This document shows positions 58,499 through 64,000 of a DNA stretch of 64,000 nt, piece after piece; positions within the stretch are counted from its first letter, which is position 1, and the number at the start of each line of letters is the position of its first letter. A program made the translations under genes and the position numbers. The notes below the pieces were generated by a model, which saw only the letters and a list, made by a program, of their open reading frames with translations, made no database searches and was not told the DNA's origin. This DNA comes from Rhodococcus sp. P-2 (GTDB lineage Bacteria; Actinomycetota; Actinomycetes; Mycobacteriales; Mycobacteriaceae), in the NCBI RefSeq assembly GCF_016598535.1, contig NZ_CP066779.1, forward strand, positions 1 to 64,000. The letters run 5' to 3'.

Positions 58499-58523
58499 GT
58501 GGTCCCGGCTGGGATCGAACCAG
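58499..58523 (-). repeat. Right att repeat (attR core)
   Basis: Matches 40701-40725 over 25 bp; it forms the 3' end of the intact tRNA-Val gene, so the element restored the tRNA on integration. Confidence 0.9.
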
Positions 58524-58571
58524 CGACCTTCCGCGTGTGAAGCGGACGCTCTCCCACTGAGCCACGGGACC
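58500..58571 (-). tRNA. tRNA-Val (anticodon CAC)
   Basis: A full cloverleaf: acceptor ggtcccg/cgggacc, D-arm gctc/gagc, anticodon stem tccgc with loop ttcacac (CAC, reads GUG), T-arm gctgg-ttcgatc-ccagc, discriminator A. CCA is not encoded (ACCC follows). A taatgt-like -10 lies about 38 bases upstream on the minus strand. It is the target gene of the integrative element. Confidence 0.96.
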
Positions 58572-58784
58572 GTAAGTCATCCGAACGCATGCGCTCGAAC
58601 GAGTTGGAACATTAACACGGCTGCGCGGCGAATACGAATCACCAGGTTGGCATTCGTTTTGCCCGAGGTGACCCCGAAATCCACGAATTCGAGCCGATTT
58701 CAGGCCGTATTCATCGCCAAGTCGGACTGTTGCAACGCCCGCGACGGGTCGATTCGACGTCGAACACGCCACTGAGCTGGTGAT

Positions 58785-58814
58785 TTGTGTGTATCCGACA
58801 CGGTCGGCTAATGT
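58785..58814 (+). promoter_or_regulatory. Probable promoter of the tRNA cluster
   Basis: ttgtgt, 18 bases, taatgt, placed about 50 bases before the first tRNA-Gly. The rest of the 290 bases between the divergent tRNA genes shows no gene. Confidence 0.4.
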
Positions 58815-58864
58815 TTCCAACGCACCGAGGAGAGCAAGCAGCTCCCCAAGCAACACGGTGCGAT

Positions 58865-58937
58865 GCGGACGTGGCGCAGCTGGTAGCGCACAACCTTGCC
58901 AAGGTTGGGGTCGCGGGTTCGAATCCCGTCGTCCGCT
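58865..58937 (+). tRNA. tRNA-Gly (anticodon GCC), copy 1
   Basis: Cloverleaf with acceptor gcggacg/cgtccgc, anticodon stem caacc/ggttg and loop ttgccaa (GCC), T-arm gcggg-ttcgaat-cccgt. CCA is not encoded after the discriminator T. Confidence 0.96.
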
Positions 58938-58962
58938 CGAGAGGTGTGACTCAACCTTTTAC

Positions 58963-59033
58963 GGTGGAGTGGCCGAGTGGTGAGGCAACGGCCTGCAAAG
59001 CCGTGCACACGGGTTCGATTCCCGTCTCCACCT
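58963..59033 (+). tRNA. tRNA-Cys (anticodon GCA)
   Basis: Acceptor ggtggag/ctccacc, anticodon stem acggc/gccgt with loop ctgcaaa (GCA), T-arm acggg-ttcgatt-cccgt. CCA is not encoded. It ends one base before tRNA-Val. Confidence 0.95.
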
Positions 59034-59034
59034 C

Positions 59035-59106
59035 GCGCGATTAGCTCAGCGGGAGAGCGCTTCCCTGACACGGAAGAGGTCACTGGTTCAATCCCAGTAT
59101 CGCGCA
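59035..59106 (+). tRNA. tRNA-Val (anticodon GAC), copy 1
   Basis: Acceptor gcgcgat/atcgcgc, anticodon stem cttcc/ggaag with loop ctgacac (GAC), T-arm actgg-ttcaatc-ccagt. CCA is encoded at 59107-59109. Confidence 0.96.
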
Positions 59107-59111
59107 CCACG

Positions 59112-59153
59112 TCAGGCCCTCGGGCCTGATGGTCAAGACCTGCTTGCAGGTCT
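59112..59153 (+). terminator. Tandem hairpins after the first tRNA group
   Basis: Two perfect stems, tcaggccc/gggcctga (59112-59129) and agacctgc/gcaggtct (59136-59153), directly follow tRNA-Val. They may terminate transcription or be processing signals. Confidence 0.5.
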
Positions 59154-59201
59154 GATAAGTTAGAAAAGTACTGAGTTCCGGTAACGGAGTTCATTGCTCA
59201 T

Positions 59202-59274
59202 GCGGACGTGGCGCAGCTGGTAGCGCACAACCTTGCCAAGGTTGGGGTCGCGGGTTCGAATCCCGTCGTCCGCT
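59202..59274 (+). tRNA. tRNA-Gly (anticodon GCC), copy 2
   Basis: Identical over its 73 bases to the copy at 58865, but here CCA is encoded (59275-59277). Confidence 0.96.
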
Positions 59275-59293
59275 CCATTTTTCTCCAGAACCC

Positions 59294-59365
59294 GCGCGAT
59301 TAGCTCAGCGGGAGAGCGCTTCCCTGACACGGAAGAGGTCACTGGTTCAATCCCAGTATCGCGCA
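59294..59365 (+). tRNA. tRNA-Val (anticodon GAC), copy 2
   Basis: Identical to the copy at 59035, with encoded CCA at 59366-59368. The second group lacks a tRNA-Cys. Confidence 0.96.
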
Positions 59366-59377
59366 CCATTTGAGAAT

Positions 59378-59413
59378 GCAGAAAGCCGGAACCTCAGGGT
59401 TCCGGCTTTCTGC
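59378..59413 (+). terminator. Terminator after the tRNA cluster
   Basis: A 16-bp perfect stem (gcagaaagccggaacc and complement) with loop tcag, ten bases past the last encoded CCA. Confidence 0.8.
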
Positions 59414-59436
59414 GTTCGAGCGCCAAACATACGGGG

Positions 59437-59485
59437 CCGCAGTACTGACGCAGGGCCCCTCGGGCGCTCCGTGTCAGTACCGCGG
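59437..59485 (-). terminator. Hairpin after the LeuA-domain gene
   Basis: Arms ccgc-a-gtactgac and gtcagtac-c-gcgg around a 23-base GC-rich loop, 32 bases past the stop of the minus-strand gene. Confidence 0.5.
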
Positions 59486-59516
59486 TTGATGTAGCTGATC
59501 AGATTGTTGTCACTGC

Positions 59517-59996
59517 TCAGTGAGAGAAGCGGTTCGCTGCCGAAGTCATCGCGCGCAGCGAGGACTCCGTCGACGACTCCGCGATACCCATCGCCCAGCT
59601 CCGACTGCCGTCGCACTCGGTGAAGATGAACGTCGCAGTGCGGTGGCCGATCTGGTGCTGATGGAAAGACAGGATCTCGAGCGAGATTCCCGCGTCGTGC
59701 AGCATCGACGTCATGGCCGAGATCGCGCCGGTCGAGGTGGCGGACGCCTTCTGGATGCGCTCCCCCAGCCCGAGTGTCGCTTCGAAGGTCCAACGACCCG
59801 GTGCAATCTTCTCGGAGGACCACGCACCCAGACGGATCGGGCCGCTCATAGCCGCATACGTGGACTCGAACTCGGTCCACGACATCGCTGAGCATTCGGC
59901 ACGCAGGCCAGCGGGCAGGGATCTTCCGTGACGCGCCGCGAAGGGATCAGCAGCGATAGAAGAAGAATCAGAAGCGAAAGCGAAGTTGTAAGTCAT
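59517..59996 (-). CDS. Free-standing LeuA allosteric-domain protein
   Basis: A 159-aa protein. Residues ~70-157 match the C-terminal regulatory (leucine-binding, dimerisation) domain of 2-isopropylmalate synthase: a start like RWTFEATLGLGERIQKASAT, GISLEILSFHQHQIGHRTAT, and RSWAMGIAESSTESSLRAM near the end. The catalytic TIM barrel is absent. The ATG at 59996 has aggaag before it. It is preceded by a branched-chain-rich leader peptide, so its expression likely follows leucine/valine/isoleucine supply. It might bind and modulate LeuA or sense leucine by itself; this is inference. Confidence 0.75.
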   Translation of the reverse strand: MTYNFAFASDSSSIAADPFAARHGRSLPAGLRAECSAMSWTEFESTYAAMSGPIRLGAWSSEKIAPGRWTFEATLGLGERIQKASATSTGAISAMTSMLHDAGISLEILSFHQHQIGHRTATFIFTECDGSRSWAMGIAESSTESSLRAMTSAANRFSH

Positions 59997-60001
59997 GATC
60001 G

Positions 60002-60070
60002 TGGTCTTCCTGGAATGAAGTGGAGGACCAACTGGTAGCAAGACGACCCGCAGCGAGGGGTCGGTCCGAT
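60002..60070 (-). promoter_or_regulatory. Switchable hairpins between leader peptide and LeuA-domain gene
   Basis: On the minus strand tggtc-c-tcc pairs with gga-a-gacca (60002-60030), enclosing the aggaag ribosome site. Upstream, ggacc (60063-60067) could instead pair with ggtcc (60025-60029) and free the site; a ggggtc/gacccc stem overlaps the leader's stop codon. These mutually exclusive pairings suit translational attenuation. Confidence 0.55.
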
Positions 60071-60112
60071 TCAGACCCCGCTACGGCGGCTTACTACAAG
60101 AATTCGCTTCAT
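60071..60112 (-). CDS. Leader peptide rich in branched-chain residues
   Basis: A 13-codon frame, MKRILVVSRRSGV, whose Ile-Leu-Val-Val run resembles leaders of ilv and leu operons in corynebacteria and mycobacteria. It ends 74 bases before the LeuA-domain ATG, right where the alternative hairpins begin. Confidence 0.6.
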   Translation of the reverse strand: MKRILVVSRRSGV

Positions 60113-60171
60113 GAGAGACGAGGCTAGGCGGCCTGGTTCCATAAAGCAACTCAGACCGCCTCCGCTGCAGG

Positions 60172-61557
60172 TCAGACCTGAGCCGCTTTGTGCTCGGCGA
60201 TCAGAGCGCGATACCACTCGAACGAGGCCTTCGGTGTGCGCTTCTGGGTGTCGAAATCGACGTGTACCAGGCCGAAACGCTCTTTGTACCCCGCAGCCCA
60301 TTCGAAATTGTCGAGAAGCGACCACACGAAATAGCCGCGTACATCGACACCGTCGTCGATGGCCGATCGGAGGGCGCGAAGGTGCGCATCGTGGTAGTCG
60401 ATTCGTGCTTCGTCCTCGACAACTCCTGCGGCATCCGGAGCATCGTGGAACGAACACCCGCTTTCCGTGATGTAGATCGGCGGCAGTGCGTCACCGAAGC
60501 GTGCTTGGAACGTCCGCAATATCTCACCTAGTCCCTCAGGAACGATCGGCCAACCGAAATCTGTTGTGGGATAACCGGTAATCGCGACGGGGGCAAAGGG
60601 CAGGCCCGGCGGCAGGTCGACTTCGAGCACACCTTCGGTCCCCTGGCCTTCCACCGGAGCGGCAATCATCGTCGGCTCGTAGTAGTTGATCCCGTACCAG
60701 TCGAGCGGCGCCCCGATGATCTTCAAGTCCTCGTCGACCGGACCGCTGAGCAGCTGAGCGAATTCGTCGGCGGGGTATTTCCCGACCAGAACCGGGTCGG
60801 CGAACATCCAATTGACGACGTGGTCGTAGATGTCGGCAGCCATCACGTCTTCCGGGGAATCCGAAGCGGCCCGCACCGGCGCATGGTTCGAGGCGATTCC
60901 GATGTTCGTGCATCCGGTTGCCCGAAGCGCTTCGACAGCGAGGCCGTGCCCGAGCAGTTGATGATGTGCGGCTTGGAAAGCCTCGAACCCCAGAGCGAGT
61001 CCGGGGGCGTGAACTCCCAAGGCATGTCCGTAGAGCGTGTGCACCACCGGTTCGTTGAGCGGCATCCACATTCCGACTCGATCCGACAGTCGCTCACCGA
61101 CTACCTGCGCGTACTCCCCCAGTCGATACGAGGTGTCGCGGTTCATCCAGCCGCCCTGCTCCTGCAATGCGAGGGGCAGATCCCAGTGAAAAAGCGTCAC
61201 AGCGGGGGTAATTCCCACCGCACACAGTCGATCGACGAGTCGGTCGTAGAAGTCGAGCCCTTTCGCGTTCACTGCCCCCGATCCGGTGGGCAGAATTCGC
61301 GACCACGACAGGGACAGCCGATAGGCGTCGAGCCCGAGCTGTTCCATCAGTTCGATGTCCGATTCCCAGCGGTGATAATGATCGGCAGCGACCGTCCCGG
61401 TGTCGCCCCCGACGACAACACCGGGACGGTCACAGAACTCGTCCCAGATCGACGGCCCGCGACCGTCTTCGGCCACAGCTCCTTCGATTTGATAGGCCGC
61501 AGTTGCGGTTCCCCAGACGAAAGAAGACGGAAATTCTGGTGTCGGCTGCCGAGTCAT
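60172..61557 (-). CDS. Beta-glucosidase, glycoside hydrolase family 1
   Basis: A 461-aa cytosolic enzyme that splits beta-glucosides. It starts with the GH1 signature FVWGTATAAYQIEGA, has the acid/base Glu in MPLNEPVVHTLYG (near 168) and the nucleophile Glu in YITESGCSFHD (near 360), where Ser replaces the more usual Asn of ITENG. Length is normal. It is divergent from an MFS transporter that may import its substrate. Confidence 0.94.
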   Translation of the reverse strand: MTRQPTPEFPSSFVWGTATAAYQIEGAVAEDGRGPSIWDEFCDRPGVVVGGDTGTVAADHYHRWESDIELMEQLGLDAYRLSLSWSRILPTGSGAVNAKGLDFYDRLVDRLCAVGITPAVTLFHWDLPLALQEQGGWMNRDTSYRLGEYAQVVGERLSDRVGMWMPLNEPVVHTLYGHALGVHAPGLALGFEAFQAAHHQLLGHGLAVEALRATGCTNIGIASNHAPVRAASDSPEDVMAADIYDHVVNWMFADPVLVGKYPADEFAQLLSGPVDEDLKIIGAPLDWYGINYYEPTMIAAPVEGQGTEGVLEVDLPPGLPFAPVAITGYPTTDFGWPIVPEGLGEILRTFQARFGDALPPIYITESGCSFHDAPDAAGVVEDEARIDYHDAHLRALRSAIDDGVDVRGYFVWSLLDNFEWAAGYKERFGLVHVDFDTQKRTPKASFEWYRALIAEHKAAQV

Positions 61558-61673
61558 GTCGGTCAGTTAATCAAAGAACCGTGCAAAACACGCAGGTTTG
61601 TTGGACACTCGACCAGTATCAAGATCCAGTACCGTTCGGCCTACCCGAACGAACGAGACAAAGGCCCTGCTTG

Positions 61674-62870
61674 ATGACGGATAACACCCGCACCCTGACG
61701 AGGGCCCGGATCGCCACTTCGGTGGCCTTCGGACTTCAAGGATTCCTGCTCGCCGCCATACTGACGCAGCTTCCGCAGTACAAGGACTTGTTCGAGCTGA
61801 GCGAGACACTGGTTGTGGTTGCGGTTGTCACCGTGTCCGTCATCGCCGGGCTCGGCAGCGTGCTCGCCGAGATGCTGGCCGTACGGACGTCGAGCAAGAT
61901 GACTCTGCGAACCGGACTTGCCGTCATCGCAGTCTTCGGCGGGGCAACCGGAATTGCGCCAAACGCGGCGATGTTTTTCGTCTCCCTGGCGATCTACGGC
62001 ATCGGACTCGGCATGGTCGACGCGGCCGCCAACATGCAGGCGGTCTCGATCCAACACGCCAAGGGCCGCTTCATCCTCTCCTCCTTCCATGCTTCCTGGA
62101 GCGTCGGAGCGATTGTCGGCGCTCTCTTCATCTCTGCTACTGCAGGCCTCGACGTCTCGATCCGCGTGACCCAGGTGATCGCGGGAGTTGTTGTCGGACT
62201 GATGCTTCTGGCCTTCGGTCCGCAACTGCTCGATCGCTCCGAGTCTCCGGTTGCCGATGCAAACATCACGAGCACCGCAAAATTCACCGTCCCCACCCGC
62301 GCCTTCGTCCTCCTCGGCGTCGCGATGGCCCTGTTCTACGCGGTCGACTTCAGCGTCGGAAACTGGTCGACTCTCTACGTCAAGGACGAACTGTTAGCCG
62401 ACGCCGGGACGGCTGCACTCTCCGTAGCGGCGTACCAAATCGCGGCACTGATCGCACGACTGACCGGCGACTACTGGGTCGGCAAGTTCGGTGAGACCAC
62501 CGTCGTGCGGATCGGCTCTCTCATCGGCGTGTTCGGCATGACGATCGTCGTCCTCGCACAATCTCCCGCCGTTGCCATCGCCGGCTTCCTGATCGTCGGC
62601 CTCGGCGTACCGGTAATCGCCCCGATCTGCTTCAGCGCCGCCGGGCGAATGGCACCCCCAGATCAGGTCGATGCGGTTATCGCACGCATCAACCTCTTCA
62701 ACTACGTCGGCACAGTGGTCGGCGGCGGCATCGTCGGCGCGGTCGCTGCCTTCAGTGACCTTCGAATCGGGTTCCTGATTCCGCTGGCGTTCTGCGCGAT
62801 CTTGATAGTTCTTGCTCCCGCGTTCGCTCCGAAACGAGCCACGACGCCGGTCACCGAGAACGCCGCTTGA
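61674..62870 (+). CDS. Major facilitator superfamily transporter
   Basis: A 398-aa membrane protein with about twelve helices in two halves of six. The ATG at 61674 begins MTDNTRTLTRARIATSVAFG; the frame is open 57 codons further, into the divergent beta-glucosidase region, but that part is hydrophilic and Arg-rich. The layout resembles FucP/YbjJ-like sugar transporters. Substrate unknown. Confidence 0.86.
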   Translation: MTDNTRTLTRARIATSVAFGLQGFLLAAILTQLPQYKDLFELSETLVVVAVVTVSVIAGLGSVLAEMLAVRTSSKMTLRTGLAVIAVFGGATGIAPNAAMFFVSLAIYGIGLGMVDAAANMQAVSIQHAKGRFILSSFHASWSVGAIVGALFISATAGLDVSIRVTQVIAGVVVGLMLLAFGPQLLDRSESPVADANITSTAKFTVPTRAFVLLGVAMALFYAVDFSVGNWSTLYVKDELLADAGTAALSVAAYQIAALIARLTGDYWVGKFGETTVVRIGSLIGVFGMTIVVLAQSPAVAIAGFLIVGLGVPVIAPICFSAAGRMAPPDQVDAVIARINLFNYVGTVVGGGIVGAVAAFSDLRIGFLIPLAFCAILIVLAPAFAPKRATTPVTENAA

Positions 62871-62937
62871 GCGTTGTGCCCGAGGAAAGTGGTGTACTTG
62901 ATCGACCGAATCATGTGCGCGAGAGGTAGAAACTGAC

Positions 62938-63471
62938 GTGACGATCACCGTTGACCGGGCCGGGATCTGGGATTCCGAAGCAATCGCCGATGTGGCTGCG
63001 GTGACTTTTCCGCTGGCCTGCCCACCGGACGCATCCGACGACGACATCAGCGCCTTCATCGACAATGTTCTCTCGGTCGACAAGTTCTCCGAGTATCTGA
63101 CGGACCCGACACGAACGGTTCTCAAGGTCATTCGCGACGGCTCGATCGTCGGCTACGCGATGCTTGTCGACGACGAGCCCGCCGATCCGGACGTCAAAGC
63201 TGCTGTGACACTTCGCCCGACGACGGAACTGAGCAAGTTGTACGTACTTCCGGGAAACCACGGAACCGGCGCGGCGGCATCCTTGATGGACGCGGTTGTC
63301 GACCATGCACGACGCGGCGGAAGTGCCGGGATCTGGCTGGGTGTCAATCAGGAGAATCTGCGCGCCCAGAAGTTCTACGCCAAGCACGGTTTCACGCAGG
63401 TCGGCACCAAGACTTTTCTCGTGGGCGCACAACTCCACCACGATTTCGTGATGGAGCGCCCCGTCAGCTGA
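62938..63471 (+). CDS. GNAT-family N-acetyltransferase
   Basis: A 177-aa acetyltransferase with the acetyl-CoA loop YVLPGNHGTGAAASLMDAV near residues 101-119 and the typical late RAQKFYAKHGFTQVG strand-helix motif. The GTG start follows gagaggtag. Orthologues in mycobacteria stand next to the ZapE-like ATPase gene, as here. The acetyl acceptor is unknown. Confidence 0.9.
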   Translation: MTITVDRAGIWDSEAIADVAAVTFPLACPPDASDDDISAFIDNVLSVDKFSEYLTDPTRTVLKVIRDGSIVGYAMLVDDEPADPDVKAAVTLRPTTELSKLYVLPGNHGTGAAASLMDAVVDHARRGGSAGIWLGVNQENLRAQKFYAKHGFTQVGTKTFLVGAQLHHDFVMERPVS

Positions 63472-63483
63472 CAGGCCTGCCGA

Positions 63484-64000
63484 TCAGCCGGCCGCGACCT
63501 CGAAACGAGAAAGCGCGAGCAGACGCGAGGTCGCGCGCAGGTACTTCTTCTTGTACCCACCTGCGAGCATCTCGGGAGTGAATATCTCGTCGAGGCGTGC
63601 GCCGGAAACGGTGACCGGGATGCTCGCGTCGTACAAGCGGTCGGCGAGAACCACGATGCGCAAAGCGACCGACTGATCCGTTGCGGGGTGAACGCCGTCG
63701 ATGAAGACTGCCTTCACACCCTCGACCAGCTTGTTGTAGCGCGACGGGTGCAGTGTGCTGAGGTGCTTGCACAGCTCGTCGAAGTTGTCGAGCGTGGCGC
63801 CGTCGATGGCGTCGGCCCGAGAGACCAACTCCTCCGAGGAGATGGGCTCCGGTGCGGGCGGAAGGTCACGGTGACGGTAGTCGGGACCGTCGACGCGAAT
63901 CGTCTCGAAGATCGAGCCGAGCTTCTTGATCTCGCGCAGGAAGTCCTGCGCGGCGAAGCGGCCCTCACCGAGCTGGCCGGGAAGCGTGTTCGACGTCGCG
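63484..64000 (-). CDS. zapE: Cell division ATPase ZapE (AFG1-like), C-terminal part
   Basis: The frame is open to the window edge, so the N-terminus with the Walker motifs is missing. The visible 171 residues begin ATSNTLPGQLGEGRFAAQDF, the sensor-type segment typical of ZapE/AFG1 AAA ATPases, and end with ATSRLLALSRFEVAAG. ZapE acts at the division septum in proteobacteria; its role in actinobacteria is not settled. Confidence 0.88.
   Translation of the reverse strand, partial: ATSNTLPGQLGEGRFAAQDFLREIKKLGSIFETIRVDGPDYRHRDLPPAPEPISSEELVSRADAIDGATLDNFDELCKHLSTLHPSRYNKLVEGVKAVFIDGVHPATDQSVALRIVVLADRLYDASIPVTVSGARLDEIFTPEMLAGGYKKKYLRATSRLLALSRFEVAAG

Larger units (their letters stand above)
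40701..58523. mobile_element. 17.8-kb tRNA-Val integrative element with defence-like cargo
   Basis: Bounded by 25-bp direct repeats that copy the 3' end of tRNA-Val(CAC). It contains a tyrosine integrase at the left end, an excisionase-like gene at the right end, paired internal 23-bp repeats near both ends, and about 13 kb of cargo: regulators, a methylase/nuclease-helicase/nucleotidase block, and a lipoprotein cluster. No replication, conjugation or phage structural genes are recognisable, so it is probably a mobilised island and not self-transmissible. Confidence 0.88.

Noticed and set aside
1-64000. CRISPR arrays, rRNA genes, insertion sequences and prophage structural genes
   Set aside because: None seen: no regularly spaced repeats, no transposase-like frames, no capsid, portal, terminase or tail genes, and no rRNA stretches.

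Overview
The window is a high-GC actinobacterial chromosome segment, most likely Rhodococcus (erythropolis/qingshengii type). The reasoning is the gene order, which follows the mycobacterial block hisS - glyoxalase II-like - cyclophilin - rel - apt - peptide-binding lipoprotein - secF - secD - yajC ... ruvB - ruvA - ruvC ... yebC - pdxT - tesB - pdxS - Nudix - pimA - patA - pgsA - HIT - thrS. It also carries a type VII (ESX) style secreted pair, phosphatidylinositol-mannoside genes and many GTG/TTG starts with 4-base overlaps. The genus call is inference; nothing here was searched against a database.

Layout. 1-6 kb: tail of an ABC exporter ATPase and its permease, an alpha/beta hydrolase behind a possible iron box, trehalose-phosphatase, an EspC/EspA-like pair, and malate dehydrogenase. 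6-22 kb: the conserved core (hisS, two tandem cyclophilins, rel, apt, Sec accessory genes, Holliday-junction genes, yebC). 22-26.5 kb: a GntR/DUF1648 operon with a perfect operator at its start codon, a GAP-family membrane protein and a NarL-type two-component system. 26.5-40.6 kb: vitamin B6 synthesis (pdxT, pdxS, separated by two tesB copies, a degenerate uridine-kinase-like gene, a DUF222/HNH gene, a Nudix and a RidA gene), then pimA-patA-pgsA-HIT-thrS, an overlapping chain for PI and PIM lipid synthesis ending in threonyl-tRNA synthetase.

40.70-58.52 kb is a 17.8-kb integrative element lodged in the 3' end of a tRNA-Val(CAC) gene. A 25-bp duplication of the tRNA end marks both borders; integrase lies at the left, an excisionase-like gene at the right, and a second pair of 23-bp repeats just inside each end looks like integrase arm sites. 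The cargo has a regulatory front end (a 413-aa protein with a C-terminal helix-turn-helix, and a coupled 219-aa protein plus XRE/ImmA metallopeptidase behind a palindromic operator). Next comes an operon-like block: a 1386-aa PglX/Eco57I-type adenine methylase, a 1201-aa protein joining a phospholipase-D nuclease domain to an SNF2-type helicase, and a cytosolic 5'-nucleotidase-like HAD protein. I read this as a candidate anti-phage restriction system with a nucleotide-consuming accessory; function is inferred from domains only.

58.5-64 kb: tRNA-Val(CAC) facing the element, then Gly-Cys-Val and Gly-Val tRNAs on the other strand (a partial duplication). Next are a free-standing LeuA regulatory-domain protein preceded by a short branched-chain-rich leader peptide and switchable hairpins, a GH1 beta-glucosidase divergent from an MFS transporter, a GNAT acetyltransferase and the C-terminal part of ZapE.
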